Positions 53,988 to 63,487 are shown, numbered from the stretch's first letter. The stretch: 64,000 nucleotides of DNA from Timaviella obliquedivisa GSE-PSE-MK23-08B (GCA_019358855.1 JAHHII010000014.1:45019-109018); one strand, 5' to 3'. A program made the numbers and translations. The notes: a model not told the origin generated them from the sequence alone.

Positions 53988-55184
53988 ATGTCCCATCTAT
54001 CACCTATTCAACTCGATCGCCTGAATCAGCATCGTCAGCGGTTTCCAGCGCTTGCCAATAAGGCTTACTTTAACTACGGCGGACAAGGAACCATGCCGCA
54101 AGAAGCGATCGCTGCTATTCAACAAGCTCATAATCATATTCAAAAAACGGGCCCTTTTTCAGGGTCATCCAACGGCTGGATTATGGAGCAGGCGAAGCAA
54201 ATAAAAACGGCGATCGCTGTTGAACTCAGCGTGCCTATCGAAACGCTCACCCTCACGGAGGATGTTTCTGTGGGCTGCAACATTCCTTTATGGGGCATTG
54301 ACTGGCAGCCAGGTGATCATTTGTTGCTCACCGACTGCGAACATCCTGGCATTATTGCCGCCGCCCGCGAAATTCAGCGACGCTTCGGCATCGAAATCAC
54401 AACTTGTCCGCTAATGGCAACGTTGAACGGTGGCGACCCGACTGATGTCATTGCCCAATATCTTCAGCCCACTACTCGTCTAGTCGTGCTCAGCCATGTT
54501 TTGTGGAATACCGGACAAGTATTACCCGTCGCTGAAATTGTGCAAGTCTGTCATGCTCAGCCCAAAATAGTCCGCGTCCTGGTTGATGCGGCTCAGTCTG
54601 TTGGGATGCTGCCGTTGAACTTAACAGAGCTAGGTGCAGATTTTTATGCTTTTACAGGACATAAATGGTGGTGCGGCCCTGCGGGTTTAGGAGGACTTTA
54701 CGTCAGCCCTGATGCGCAGGCGAGCCTTAGCCCCACCTTTATTGGGTGGCGAGGGATTACGGTCAATGCATCGGGGCATCCGCTCGGCTGGATGGAGGAT
54801 GGGCGGAAGTTTGAGATCGCCACATCAGACTACACGCTGTATGCGGGATTGAGGGAAGCGATCGCCTATCACCAGCAATGGGGAACTGCCGCCGATCGCT
54901 ATCACCGCCTTCTCCAACTCAGCCATTCCCTTTGGCAAAAGCTTTCTGAACTACGTCATGTCACCTGCTTACGTGAGGCTTCACCTGAATCAGGATTAGT
55001 CTCTTTTACCGTGGAGGGACAGTCCCATCCTTTGATTGTGAAAGCACTAGAACAGCAAGGTCTATTCGTCCGGACAATTCTTGATCCTGACTGCATTCGG
55101 GCTTGTGTGCATTACTTTACGTCAGAGAAAGAGATTGAGCAGTTGGTTGTGGCGATCGAACATGTCCATGCATTGAATCTCTGA
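53988..55184 (+). CDS. Class V aminotransferase-fold PLP enzyme
   Basis: 398 residues. 'AYFNYGGQGTMPQEAIAAIQ' at the N-terminus, 'LLTDCEHPGIIAAAREIQRRFG', 'VVLSHVLWNTGQVLPVAEIVQVC', 'VLVDAAQSVGMLPLNLTELGADFYAFTGHKWWCGPAGLGGLYV' with the PLP Lys in 'TGHKW'. Related to cysteine desulfurases, kynureninases and isopenicillin N epimerase-like enzymes. No conserved catalytic Cys of IscS/SufS is seen in the C-terminal part, so desulfurase activity is less likely. Substrate unknown. Confidence 0.9.
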   Translation: MSHLSPIQLDRLNQHRQRFPALANKAYFNYGGQGTMPQEAIAAIQQAHNHIQKTGPFSGSSNGWIMEQAKQIKTAIAVELSVPIETLTLTEDVSVGCNIPLWGIDWQPGDHLLLTDCEHPGIIAAAREIQRRFGIEITTCPLMATLNGGDPTDVIAQYLQPTTRLVVLSHVLWNTGQVLPVAEIVQVCHAQPKIVRVLVDAAQSVGMLPLNLTELGADFYAFTGHKWWCGPAGLGGLYVSPDAQASLSPTFIGWRGITVNASGHPLGWMEDGRKFEIATSDYTLYAGLREAIAYHQQWGTAADRYHRLLQLSHSLWQKLSELRHVTCLREASPESGLVSFTVEGQSHPLIVKALEQQGLFVRTILDPDCIRACVHYFTSEKEIEQLVVAIEHVHALNL

Positions 55185-55212
55185 ATATTTCACATCCTTC
55201 GTAACAACACAT

Positions 55213-55236
55213 CCTTCGTAACAACAGTTACGAAGG
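55213..55236 (+). terminator. Hairpin after the aminotransferase gene
   Basis: Perfect 10-bp stem CCTTCGTAAC / GTTACGAAGG with loop AACA. The phrase CACATCCTTCGTAACAA occurs at 55191 and again with one change at 55208. No T run follows, so its strength as a terminator is uncertain. Confidence 0.6.
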
Positions 55237-55516
55237 GTTAAGTAATCTGCGGCTATGCTGCTGAAGAGCAGGGCGCAATGTGAAAGGCATTTGACGCGAT
55301 CGCTTAATATATGTTAATAATTCTTCATTGTGAAATCTTTTTTGCATCAGGTTTCTAAATCAATTAAAGGGCTTCGGGTTGTGTGTGAATCGGAGTTCTC
55401 TTTTCTACCTCTGAGATCTTTTAGGCATTTTCTTTCAGGCATTGTTCTTTCAGGCATTGACAGTCAGACACGAAGGGAACTCTAAAAAATGAAATCACGC
55501 AAAGGAGTCGATAGGA
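55237..55516. other. Intergenic region before the NDH-2 gene
   Basis: No gene is seen. Near 55424-55460 the phrase TTTCAGGCATT is repeated, a short direct repeat. The ribosome-binding site of the next gene is GATAGGA, just before its ATG. Confidence 0.5.
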
Positions 55517-56881
55517 ATGGTTGAGTTGAGCGATCAGAAACTGCATCATGTTGTGGTGATTGGGGGCGGCTTTGGCGGACTTTATGCCGCGAAGGCTCTG
55601 GGTCGGGCATCGGTTAAAGTGACGCTGATTGACAAACGAAATTTTCACTTGTTCCAACCGCTACTCTATCAAGTAGCAACTGGAACCCTTTCTCCAGCCG
55701 ACATTTCTTCGCCGCTACGAAGCATTTTGAGTAGCAACAAGAACACCCAAGTCTTGCTGGACGAAGTTGTGGATATTGATCCGCAGCAAAAGAAAGTGTT
55801 TCTGACGGCTCAAGAGCTAACATACGATAGCCTTATTGTGGCAACTGGAGTCAGCCACCATTATTTTGGCAACGAACAGTGGCAGCCAACTGCGCCAGGT
55901 TTAAAGACGGTGGAAGATGCATTGGAAATGCGTCGCCGAATCTTTATGGCATTTGAGGCGGCAGAGAAAGAACCCGATCCTGAAAAGCGCCAAGCTTGGC
56001 TGAATTTTGTGATTGTGGGGGGTGGCCCAACTGGAGTGGAACTGGCTGGGGCGATCGCCGAGCTAGCTCGCCACACCCTCAAGCACGACTTCCGCAGCAT
56101 TGATACAACTGAGGCAAACATTTTATTGCTAGAAGGACTCGATCGCGTTTTGCCACCCTATGCGCCTGAACTCTCAGCAAAAGCAGAAGCCTCTCTGTTG
56201 AGATTAGGGGTCACAGTTAAGACCAAAACCCTCGTGACTAACATTGAAGATGATGGAGTAATAGCCCGTCGAGGCGAAACCACAGAGCATATTCCTACCC
56301 GTACCGTCTTGTGGGCGGCTGGCGTGAAAGCTTCGGTAATGGGTAAAGCACTAGAGCAAAGAGCAGGTGCAACACTCGATCGGGTGGGTCGGGTGATGGT
56401 GGAGCCTGATCTAAGCATTCCTGGGCATCCCAACATTTTCGTAGTGGGCGATTTAGCAAACTTTTCTCACCAGGGCGACAAGCCGCTCCCGGGTGTTGCT
56501 CCTGTGGCAATGAAAGAAGGTGAGTACATTGCAAAGCTCATTCAGGCGCGGCTCAAAGGCTCTGATTTACCTCAATTCTCTTATACCGATCGGGGAAGCT
56601 TGGCGGTAATCGGACAGAATGAGGCGGTCGTAGACTTAGGATTTATGAAGTTTTCGGGGGCGATGGCATGGTTGATTTGGATTTTTGCTCACATTTATTT
56701 TCTAATTGAGTTTGATAATAAGCTGATTGTGATGTTGCAGTGGGGCTGGAACTATTTCACAAGCAATCGGGGCGCTCGCCTCATTACAGGCGAAATGTCT
56801 TCGATGTTGGCGTTAGATGTAGATGTTAAAAGCGATTACAGTGGCTCGGTCAGCAATAAAGCTCCGGTCGAGGTTAATTAG
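55517..56881 (+). CDS. Type II NADH dehydrogenase-like FAD oxidoreductase (NDH-2)
   Basis: 454 residues. FAD-binding 'HVVVIGGGFGGLYAAKAL' at the N-terminus, NAD(P)-binding 'NFVIVGGGPTGVELAGAIAEL', and 'ILLLEGLDRVLPPYAPELSAKAEASLLRLGVTV', then 'RTVLWAAGVKAS', 'IFVVGDLANF' and 'PLPGVAPVAMKEGEYIA'. The C-terminal hydrophobic region (MAWLIWIFAHIYFLIEFDNK) anchors it to the membrane. NDH-2 passes electrons from NADH to quinone without pumping protons; in cyanobacteria it is thought to sense redox state. Confidence 0.92.
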   Translation: MVELSDQKLHHVVVIGGGFGGLYAAKALGRASVKVTLIDKRNFHLFQPLLYQVATGTLSPADISSPLRSILSSNKNTQVLLDEVVDIDPQQKKVFLTAQELTYDSLIVATGVSHHYFGNEQWQPTAPGLKTVEDALEMRRRIFMAFEAAEKEPDPEKRQAWLNFVIVGGGPTGVELAGAIAELARHTLKHDFRSIDTTEANILLLEGLDRVLPPYAPELSAKAEASLLRLGVTVKTKTLVTNIEDDGVIARRGETTEHIPTRTVLWAAGVKASVMGKALEQRAGATLDRVGRVMVEPDLSIPGHPNIFVVGDLANFSHQGDKPLPGVAPVAMKEGEYIAKLIQARLKGSDLPQFSYTDRGSLAVIGQNEAVVDLGFMKFSGAMAWLIWIFAHIYFLIEFDNKLIVMLQWGWNYFTSNRGARLITGEMSSMLALDVDVKSDYSGSVSNKAPVEVN

Positions 56882-56976
56882 TTTTATATTGGCTTAAAGG
56901 GGGGATCAAGGAGTAGGTTTCTCTCTGTCTCCCTTTTGCTCTGTTGGGTTAGAAAATCGTTCAGATAAGTCGCTTT

Positions 56977-57402
56977 ATGAGTAGTTCCAATCAACGAAAC
57001 TTTGACAATACTTTTTCTGTTGTGCAACGGGCTTGTTTAACAGTGGAGTTGGTGGGGCTACGGAGCAATCTAGGGGTGATTAATATTGGGATATTTTCTA
57101 GCCCAGAGGGGTTTCCAAATAATGCAACGAGAGCGGTGCGATCGGGCTGTTTCCCAATTCCTACTTTGCCGCTGTTGCTAACATTTGATGATTTACCATT
57201 TGGTCAATATGCGGCAACTGTCCACCACGATGAAAACATGGATGGTGAACTGAACACCAATCTTTTAGGGATACCCACTGAGGGAATTGGCTTCTCGGGA
57301 AATCCAAAGATTTGGCGAGGAATACCAGCATTTGAACGATCGCGCTTTGATTTTTCTTCAGCAAACCCTACAGTTTCAATTCGGATGAAATATTTGTTAT
57401 AG
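56977..57402 (+). CDS. DUF2141 domain protein
   Basis: 141 residues. 'LTVELVGLRSNLGVINIGIFSSPEGFP' and 'FDDLPFGQYAATVHHDENMDGELNTNLLGIPTEGIGFSGN' match the DUF2141 beta-sandwich pattern, with the HDxNxDGxLxxNxxGxPxEGxGFS phrase. Usually such proteins are exported, but no clear signal peptide is seen here from the ATG at 56977. The function is unknown. The spacer after it (57403-57657) contains HIP1 sites and no gene. Confidence 0.88.
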   Translation: MSSSNQRNFDNTFSVVQRACLTVELVGLRSNLGVINIGIFSSPEGFPNNATRAVRSGCFPIPTLPLLLTFDDLPFGQYAATVHHDENMDGELNTNLLGIPTEGIGFSGNPKIWRGIPAFERSRFDFSSANPTVSIRMKYLL

Positions 57403-57657
57403 AGATTTTTCGCTTTTGACACCCTATTATTGGGTTTGGGAAAGGTCGGTTAGGCTGAACGATCGCTCCCAAACTCTGCCTAAAACCCTACCTAATGAGG
57501 GCGATCGCCAAACCCCAGCTTTCGATTCTGTGGCTCCAAGTTTGGGGGCTTGCGACTGTCTAGGGGGCGATCGCCGGGGCAGGGGTTGTTTTTTCTACCG
57601 AGGCCATGCGTTCACCTTTCTTTTGCCCGTTCTATTCAATAACGTTGGCTCAATACT

Positions 57658-58302
57658 CTACAACACGCCCTTAGAACTAGGAATCAGTCCGGCACGGCGC
57701 GGATCAATTTCTACAGCCATACGCAACGCCCGAGCAAAGGCTTTGAAGGTTGCTTCGATAATGTGGTGAGAGTTGATGCCGTCGAGTTGGCGAATGTGTA
57801 GGGTCATGTGGGAATGGTTGACGACTGCGACGAAGAATTCTCGGACAAGTTGAGTGTCATAGCTGCCAACCCGTTGAGTCGGAATGTCGAGTCCGTAGCT
57901 AAGATGGGGACGACCTGAAAAGTCGAGTGTAACTTGAACCAGTGCTTCATCAAGAGGGGCGAAGAAGTGCCCAAAGCGGACAATGCCTTTGCGATCGCCC
58001 AAGGCTTGACCCAGTGCCTGCCCCAGAGTAATTCCTACGTCTTCATTAGTATGGTGATCGTCAATTTCAATATCGCCTGTGGCTTTTACTTCCAGGTCAA
58101 TCAGCCCATGGGAAGAAATTTGGTGCAGCATGTGATCTAAAAAAGGAATGCCTGTAGATGCAGCACATTTTCCCTGCCCGTCCAAATTAAGGCTGACTTG
58201 CACATCTGTTTCTCCCGTCGTGCGGTGAACGGACGCAGTGCGACCCTCTAGACCAGGAAGTGTCAGCAGTGATCGGTTATCAAGGGAATCGCGGGTTTGC
58301 AT
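57658..58302 (-). CDS. hisB: Imidazoleglycerol-phosphate dehydratase
   Basis: 214 residues from the ATG at 58302; the frame is open further (to 58452), but the extension is not family-like. Sixth step of histidine synthesis. Metal-binding motifs: '[20 protein letters not shown]', '[21 protein letters not shown]', '[17 protein letters not shown]' and '[19 protein letters not shown]', the manganese ligands being His and Glu of these. It diverges from the DUF6765 gene. Confidence 0.96.
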   Translation of the reverse strand: MQTRDSLDNRSLLTLPGLEGRTASVHRTTGETDVQVSLNLDGQGKCAASTGIPFLDHMLHQISSHGLIDLEVKATGDIEIDDHHTNEDVGITLGQALGQALGDRKGIVRFGHFFAPLDEALVQVTLDFSGRPHLSYGLDIPTQRVGSYDTQLVREFFVAVVNHSHMTLHIRQLDGINSHHIIEATFKAFARALRMAVEIDPRRAGLIPSSKGVL

Positions 58303-58431
58303 GGTGAAGTACTGATTGCTACAGTCTTTCATTCTACAGATTTTAAGAATGCTTAAGTCTATTGCTAAATTACAACAGTAAATGACCTTACTCTTGTATA
58401 ACTCCAGCAGCGGCAATACTACTGGATTACC

Positions 58432-59496
58432 ATGCAACTTGACTTTCATCATGGCGTTACCTATGTTGTCGCTCGGCTGGCAGGTTTAACTCATAACGAA
58501 GCCAGTATTGTGGCATATTGTGCGCAGTATGTAGATGACGCAACTAATTCAGGTTTGATTCGGTTTCAAAATGGGGCGCTCTTTAGCCGCATTAGCTCTG
58601 CTCACAAGCTTCTAGATTATCGCAACTTTAAGGAGCTTGCTGTTCATCATGTCTGGATTCCTTTCCACTTTTTGCCTGCAAACTGTGGTCTACCTGCCGG
58701 ACAGGAACCCGAAGGAGAATTTGTCGATCGCTTAATTTGTCGCCCTAATAGTTTAGTGGCGCAGCAAATGGTAAAGGGCTGCATTGAGGACAAATATGCC
58801 CCCTACGGATTGCATCGGCTAGGAATTACGTTGCATGTGTATGCCGACACCTGGGCGCATCAAGGGTTTGCGGGTGTGAATCACCGCATTAATGAGGTGA
58901 CTCGAGTCACTGATGCCGAAGGAAAGCTCGATCGCTCTTTAGTGAAGCGGTTGGCGGGCTATTTTATTAGTGAAGCCTTGCCCTTAGGACATGGTGCAGC
59001 CTTGAGCTATCCAGACAGACCGTTCCTACGATGGGGATATACCAATGGTAGGGGCGATCGCATTTTACGCGACAATCCTAAAGATTTTTTGGAAGCGGCT
59101 GACCATTTGTGCCAAGCTATTCGCCGCTATCAATTAGGCGATGCTGAAGCACAAGTCGTAGGGCTATTGGAACCTGATAAAACCACGATCGCTTATCTGC
59201 TGCAAAACATTACTGATGATGACAAGTTTGTGCGGCATCAGAAATGGTTAAAAGCGATCGCCGAGGGCAAATTTAGCTTTGGTAGAGCCAAGGTTTCATA
59301 CATTAGTAAGGGCAAAGGCTCTTGGAAATACCTGTCGCTAGGGACTGAAAAAGCGGTCGATTCGGAGAATGAAACGTTTCCTTATCAAACGGCTTTTCTC
59401 AATAGCGATTGGAAACGGTTTCATGACGCGCTTCAGGCACACCACTTCCACGTTTTACACGAACTGTTACCGCAATACGGCATTTGCACAGTGTAA
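58432..59496 (+). CDS. DUF6765 family protein
   Basis: 354 residues. '[38 protein letters not shown]' and '[27 protein letters not shown]' contain His and Asp residues spaced as in zinc-dependent phospholipase C/S1-P1-type enzymes, so a metal-dependent hydrolase is plausible. The family is otherwise uncharacterised. It ends 30 bases before the tRNA-Gln gene on the opposite strand. Confidence 0.82.
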   Translation: MQLDFHHGVTYVVARLAGLTHNEASIVAYCAQYVDDATNSGLIRFQNGALFSRISSAHKLLDYRNFKELAVHHVWIPFHFLPANCGLPAGQEPEGEFVDRLICRPNSLVAQQMVKGCIEDKYAPYGLHRLGITLHVYADTWAHQGFAGVNHRINEVTRVTDAEGKLDRSLVKRLAGYFISEALPLGHGAALSYPDRPFLRWGYTNGRGDRILRDNPKDFLEAADHLCQAIRRYQLGDAEAQVVGLLEPDKTTIAYLLQNITDDDKFVRHQKWLKAIAEGKFSFGRAKVSYISKGKGSWKYLSLGTEKAVDSENETFPYQTAFLNSDWKRFHDALQAHHFHVLHELLPQYGICTV

Positions 59497-59525
59497 AGCT
59501 TCTAAACTCTCTCAACTCTCTAAAA

Positions 59526-59597
59526 CTGGGGTGCTAGGATTCGAACCTAGGAATGGCGGGACCAAAACCCGCTGCCTTACCACTTGGCGACACCCCA
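59526..59597 (-). tRNA. tRNA-Gln (UUG anticodon)
   Basis: 72 bases on the minus strand. Acceptor arms TGGGGTG / CACCCCA with discriminator G; D arm GCCAAGTGGTAAGGC; anticodon arm GCGGG-TTTTGGT-CCCGC, giving anticodon TTG; T arm CTAGG-TTCGAAT-CCTAG. No CCA is encoded. All four stems pair perfectly. Confidence 0.97.
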
Positions 59598-59732
59598 ATA
59601 TGTTTCACCTTAGTAATAGTAACAGCTAGTAGCGCTGTGGTGTCAACTTATGCAAATTTCTTTGAGAAGGAGCGATCGCGCTGAACTAAAACTATCTACT
59701 CAAAACTTCCCGTAACAATTCTTCTAAAGCTT

Positions 59733-59963
59733 CTAAATCTGCTTTCTGAAGTTTCCCAAATTGTCATACTCTGCATCATCGGGGTTATCCCAAACCGTTT
59801 GCAAAATGGGTTCTGATAGCTTTGAAGCTGCTCTGACCAATGCTTTGTCTCGGTGACGTTGGGCTAGAAAATCTACAAAGTCCTCAACCTCGATCATTTT
59901 ATCGGAGGGCAGGTTGCGGATTTTTTCTAGAAGCCGTTGTTCAATGAAAGTTGATGGAGTCAT
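59733..59963 (-). CDS. Antitoxin-like small protein (DUF2281-like), possible 3' frameshift
   Basis: 76 residues. 'FIEQRLLEKIRNLPSDKMIEVEDFVDFLAQRHRDKALVRAASKLSEPILQTVWDNPDDAEYDNL' is the usual pattern of a class of small antitoxins found beside MazF or VapC-like toxins. After 'YDNLG' the frame gives 'NFRKQI' and stops, while a shifted frame continues 'KLQKADLEALEELLREVLSR' to 59692, which looks more protein-like. No toxin gene is adjacent downstream, so it may be an orphan or a decayed pair. Confidence 0.7.
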   Translation of the reverse strand: MTPSTFIEQRLLEKIRNLPSDKMIEVEDFVDFLAQRHRDKALVRAASKLSEPILQTVWDNPDDAEYDNLGNFRKQI

Positions 59964-60106
59964 GATTGGGAGGGCGATCGCGCATCAATGATCCACAGCT
60001 TATTTCAGGTTGGAGGAAGAAGGCGATCGCTGAGTCATTGGTGGTGGGGCGATCGTGCCATGCTTTCGGATTGTTATATACTGCGGCTGAAGCAAGGGCG
60101 ATCGCA

Positions 60107-60388
60107 ATGTTCGAGAAAATCTTGAAGGTGATCCGAGAAAAAGTCCGACTCAAGCAATATGTGATGACGCTTCACGCTGAGGAAGAAATGGCAGATGATG
60201 CTTTTAGCATCTACGACGTTGAAAGCGGAGTTTTAACAGGAGAAATTTTAGAGTGCCAGAAAGATCGGGTAGCGAGGGAATCAAAATATCGCATTCAGGG
60301 CGAAGCTCCTACAGGGGAGCCAATCGAAATTATTGTCAAGTTCAGCCCAACTGGAAAGGTCGTTATTATTACAGTGTATGTTCCATGA
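60107..60388 (+). CDS. DUF4258 protein, toxin-like
   Basis: 93 residues from the ATG at 60107. 'LKQYVMTLHAEEEMADDAFSIYDVESGVLTGEILECQKD' and 'KYRIQGEAPTGEPIEIIVKFSPTGKVVIITVY' fit DUF4258, a RelE/BrnT-like beta fold commonly found upstream of YgiT-type zinc-finger antitoxins. The next gene encodes such a partner, starting 10 bases after its stop. The frame is open to 59966, but that part is not family-like. Confidence 0.85.
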   Translation: MFEKILKVIREKVRLKQYVMTLHAEEEMADDAFSIYDVESGVLTGEILECQKDRVARESKYRIQGEAPTGEPIEIIVKFSPTGKVVIITVYVP

Positions 60389-60398
60389 GGTAACCTCA

Positions 60399-60644
60399 AT
60401 GATTTGTGATGTTTGTGGTCAAGCCCATGCAAAGCTCCGTCACATTTCTAGAGCCTATGGGAAAGACGACGATTTACTGGTGATTGAAAACATTCCGATG
60501 ATCAGTTGTCCTGATTGTGGGGAGAGTTACTTTACGGCTGATACGCTGCACGAAATTGAGCGGATTAAAACCAATCGGCAGAGCCTTGCTGTTGAGCAGA
60601 CAGTTGAAGTGGCGAGTTTTACGGTGTTGGAAGAAGTCGGTTAG
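60399..60644 (+). CDS. YgiT-type (MqsA-like) zinc-finger antitoxin
   Basis: 81 residues from the ATG at 60399, with GAGG 8 bases upstream. Two CxxC pairs, 'MICDVCGQA' and 'ISCPDCGESYF', bind zinc as in the MqsA N-terminal domain, followed by 'TADTLHEIERIK'. The DNA-binding helix-turn-helix of full MqsA is missing, as in many short YgiT proteins. With DUF4258 it forms a probable type II toxin-antitoxin pair. Confidence 0.85.
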   Translation: MICDVCGQAHAKLRHISRAYGKDDDLLVIENIPMISCPDCGESYFTADTLHEIERIKTNRQSLAVEQTVEVASFTVLEEVG

Positions 60645-60685
60645 GGAATCGCGCTGAATCAAACTCATAACTCTCAAGCACAATC

Positions 60686-61993
60686 TTATGGTTGAAGTTC
60701 TTTGAGGCGGTTCAAAGCGTTCTGCCGCCATTCCTTGCTATCGCCCTGTTTTTGGTAGAGATCAACAGCTTTTTGGAGGTCAGCTATCGCGCCTGATTTA
60801 TCGCCCAAGGCAGAACGGGCATTCCCTCGACCGTAGAAGGCGTTAGCCAAGTCAGTCTTGAGCTTGATGGCTCGGTCGTAGTCAGCGATCGCTCTTGTGT
60901 TGTCGCCTAGGCTGTAGTAGGCATTTCCTCGAATATAGTAGGCATCTGCATAGTCAGGTTTGAGCTTGATAGCCTGGTCAAGATCCGCGATCGCTCCTTT
61001 GTTATCACTTAGGACATATCGGATATTCCCTCGACTGTAGTAGGCATCTACATAGTCGGGTTTGAGCCTGATAGCTTCGTCAAAATCCGCGATCGCAGCT
61101 TGACCCTCTTTTTGGTTTTGCTTTTCTAGCCCCCTATTGAAGAAGCTTTCAGCAGTTCTTGGCGACGAACTAAAAGCAGAGACTACCAAAAAAACGCCAA
61201 TCGCGGCAGTCATAAACCCGAATAATGGTCTTCTCTTATAGAAGGATTCCAACTCAAAAGCAAATTCTAAAACGGAAGATTTCAATGACTCGAATGTTTC
61301 TAAAAGTTCATCCTCTAGCTGTGCACGTCTTTCTTCCCTTTCCTGTGCCTCTTGTCTTTCTCTCTCCCCCTGCTTTGCCTGTGCCTCCTGTCTTTTCCTT
61401 TCTTCCTGCCGTGCCTGTGCTTTTTCTTTTAGTCTTACTTGTTCAGCCCTTAGTCTTTCCTGTTCTTCGCATCGTTTCCGTTCTTCCTGCTCTTGCCTAA
61501 GTTTTTCAGCTTTTAGGCGATCTTGTTCTTGCCGTTTTGCTAGCAGTTCCTTTACAGCTTTCTCAATGCCCTCTACCACATTCTCAAAAGCTTTACGCTG
61601 AGGTCTCCAATCGGCAAGTGGAGTTCCTCCGCTGGGATATACTTGCAATTTTGCAAATGGTAACTTCTGCCAACCTACTACCTCTTGCAAAAGAATCGGC
61701 ACTACACATGCTTCCTCTGCCTCATGTCGTGCCATCGCATCCGGTAACTCAATCTCATAGCAATACCTGGAAGCCACAAACGCTGGGCTAATTAGCAGCA
61801 AAATAACATCTGCTGTCCGCATGTGGCGATCGATCTCCTCCTCCCACTCAGACCCCGCCACGATCTCACGGTCATGCCAGGAACTAATTACGCCCTGCCG
61901 CTTCAGACCACTCAAGTGAACCTCTAACTTGTCCCGCAAAGGCTTATCCTCGCGGGAATACGAGAAAAAGACCTCAATTGGCTGTCGCTCCAT
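60686..61993 (-). CDS. TIR domain - coiled coil - TM - TPR protein
   Basis: 435 residues from the ATG at 61993, with GAGG 7 bases upstream (another ATG lies two codons earlier, and the frame is open to 62065). Residues 1-145 are a TIR domain ('IEVFFSYSREDKPLRDKLEVHL', 'VILLLISPAFVASRYCYEIEL'); the Glu in 'YEIEL' (about 82) sits where the NADase Glu is expected. Residues about 150-235 are a highly charged Glu/Arg/Gln coiled coil, about 257-275 a membrane segment, and about 285-430 four TPR repeats ('GDNTRAIADYDRAIKLK' type). In cyanobacteria such proteins may signal or act in defence; the TPR part would bind a partner. Confidence 0.88.
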   Translation of the reverse strand: MERQPIEVFFSYSREDKPLRDKLEVHLSGLKRQGVISSWHDREIVAGSEWEEEIDRHMRTADVILLLISPAFVASRYCYEIELPDAMARHEAEEACVVPILLQEVVGWQKLPFAKLQVYPSGGTPLADWRPQRKAFENVVEGIEKAVKELLAKRQEQDRLKAEKLRQEQEERKRCEEQERLRAEQVRLKEKAQARQEERKRQEAQAKQGERERQEAQEREERRAQLEDELLETFESLKSSVLEFAFELESFYKRRPLFGFMTAAIGVFLVVSAFSSSPRTAESFFNRGLEKQNQKEGQAAIADFDEAIRLKPDYVDAYYSRGNIRYVLSDNKGAIADLDQAIKLKPDYADAYYIRGNAYYSLGDNTRAIADYDRAIKLKTDLANAFYGRGNARSALGDKSGAIADLQKAVDLYQKQGDSKEWRQNALNRLKELQP

Positions 61994-62117
61994 GCCCATC
62001 CTCGTCTTATTCTGTCGGTCTATAAACTCTCTCCCCAATAATTGTAATGATATGGGCAATGTCATCGTTTACAAAACCAAAGAGTCTCTAACTGAAAAGG
62101 CTAGCGAGTAAGAAGTA

Positions 62118-62369
62118 ACGCTTGAGCATTTGTGACAAACGCCTAAGCAAAACAAACAAACGCTTATTCATTCATAAGTGACGCTTAAGCAAAACAAACA
62201 AATGCTTAAGCAGATCCTCAAAACGCTTCAGCATTTACAACAAACCTTTAGTCATTCATGAGTAACGCTTAAGCAAAACAAACAAATACTTAAGCAGATC
62301 CTCAAAACGCTTAAGTATTTGCAACAAACCTTTGAGCATTCGTTAGTAACGCCTATTCAGAAGAAGCGA
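62118..62369. repeat. Array of twelve 21-bp units
   Basis: Units begin every 21 bases from 62118 to 62349. The typical unit starts ACGCTTAAGC and ends AACAA, with a palindromic GCTTAAGC core in several. Four consecutive units (84 bp, 62181-62264) are repeated as a block at 62265-62348. No reading frame is open across it. It fills the spacer 62066-62424 between the TIR gene and the pseudogene. Confidence 0.9.
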
Positions 62370-62424
62370 TCGCCCTGAAACACCTCTGTCTGACACGGTA
62401 AAAAACAACCACGAGCTAACATTC

Positions 62425-63487
62425 TTAAAAATCAGCATATTGCGGAGGACTCGCTCCAACCCGCTTCGTGATTTTTGGATATTGCCCCTTAGCTGCCTTT
62501 TCCTCGATCGCCATCACATCAATTTGATGCCACCAATCATCCCCAAAATCAAACCAATATCCAAATGACTCATCAACCGATAAGCCGATGGATGCGATCG
62601 CCGTACTCGCTGCATCTTCAACAGGTTCATCTTCAAATAGCGAATCTGCAAATACTTGCTTCAACCCATATCGCCTTGCATTAGGATCTTGCGGTCCCCG
62701 ACCTCCCACCTGAAACTCATACATGTGCGCTTCTTCCCGATCAAACGCCTCAAAAATAACGTTGTGGAGATCCTCTAACGTATTGCTCCCCTTAATCTCG
62801 ATCGTGCGAGAGATTTCCGGATTCTTAGCAATGAACTGATCTGAGACAGACCCACTCACTAAAAACCCATCCAACACATACAGTGCATCAGGAGATGACG
62901 GTGTGATAGCTTTGGAGCGATCGCTCTGTGACTTCTCCCCAGGACTTTCCTGAGTTATAGCCTCATCCTCTGAAGAGCGATCGCCCGGAATGTAAGGAAT
63001 CAAGCCCTTAGCATAAGCCTCCTCCTGAATCAGGCGGGGAAGCGATCGTGCATCCACAATCAACCCATTCACCATAATCATCCAAGCCATTGGATTACGG
63101 TCTAGCAGACTAGGAGACACCAATCCGGATCCATCTGATGCGTTCCCAGAGTGTCTTGCACTAGCTTGGACTTCGCCTGTCCAGTGCTAGCACTCACCCC
63201 AAACCACTGGTAAAGATCCTTCGAGCTAATGTGGGGATCTTGAGAAGAATCAAACAGAAAATTGACAATGCCAAGTGCATGGGTCACTCCACATGCCTAA
63301 GTCTTATCTGTGCCACTTGCCAACGGGAAGGTCTTTTTCGGCAAAGCGCCGCGGCTGCAAAGCGGATCAATTGAGCATATTCATCGTTCAAGTGTTGCTT
63401 GCAAAAAGCATCCATCATCGTCACAACGCGATCGAACTTCTCTTTCAATGTCTTAGGCACATCTTCGGACTTCTTGCTCTTAGCCAT
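62425..63487 (-). pseudogene. Broken plasmid pRiA4b ORF-3-like gene with DUF6398-like N-terminus
   Basis: Three minus-strand frames join into one protein. Piece 1 starts at ATG 63487 (MAKSKKSEDVPKTLKEKF) and reads to 'CRKRPS'. Piece 2 should continue 'PLASGTDKT' then meets TAG (a Trp TGG is expected) before 'ACGVTHALGIVNFLFDSSQD'. Piece 3 continues from 'SLLDRNPMAWMIMVNG' to 'PPQYADF' at 62425. The lesions are one base missing near 63330, a nonsense codon near 63300 and one base missing near 63115. The last piece alone (62425-63123) has the pRiA4b ORF-3 pattern 'MYEFQVGG' and 'GYWFDFGDDWWHQI'. Its role is unknown; the family is often plasmid-borne. Confidence 0.82.

Noticed and set aside
57416..57769. 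117-codon plus frame after the DUF2141 gene
   Set aside because: It overlaps hisB in antisense and contains HIP1-derived residues; no protein-like pattern.
62118..62369. CRISPR array at the 21-bp repeats
   Set aside because: Units are directly adjacent with no 30-40 bp unique spacers and no cas genes nearby.
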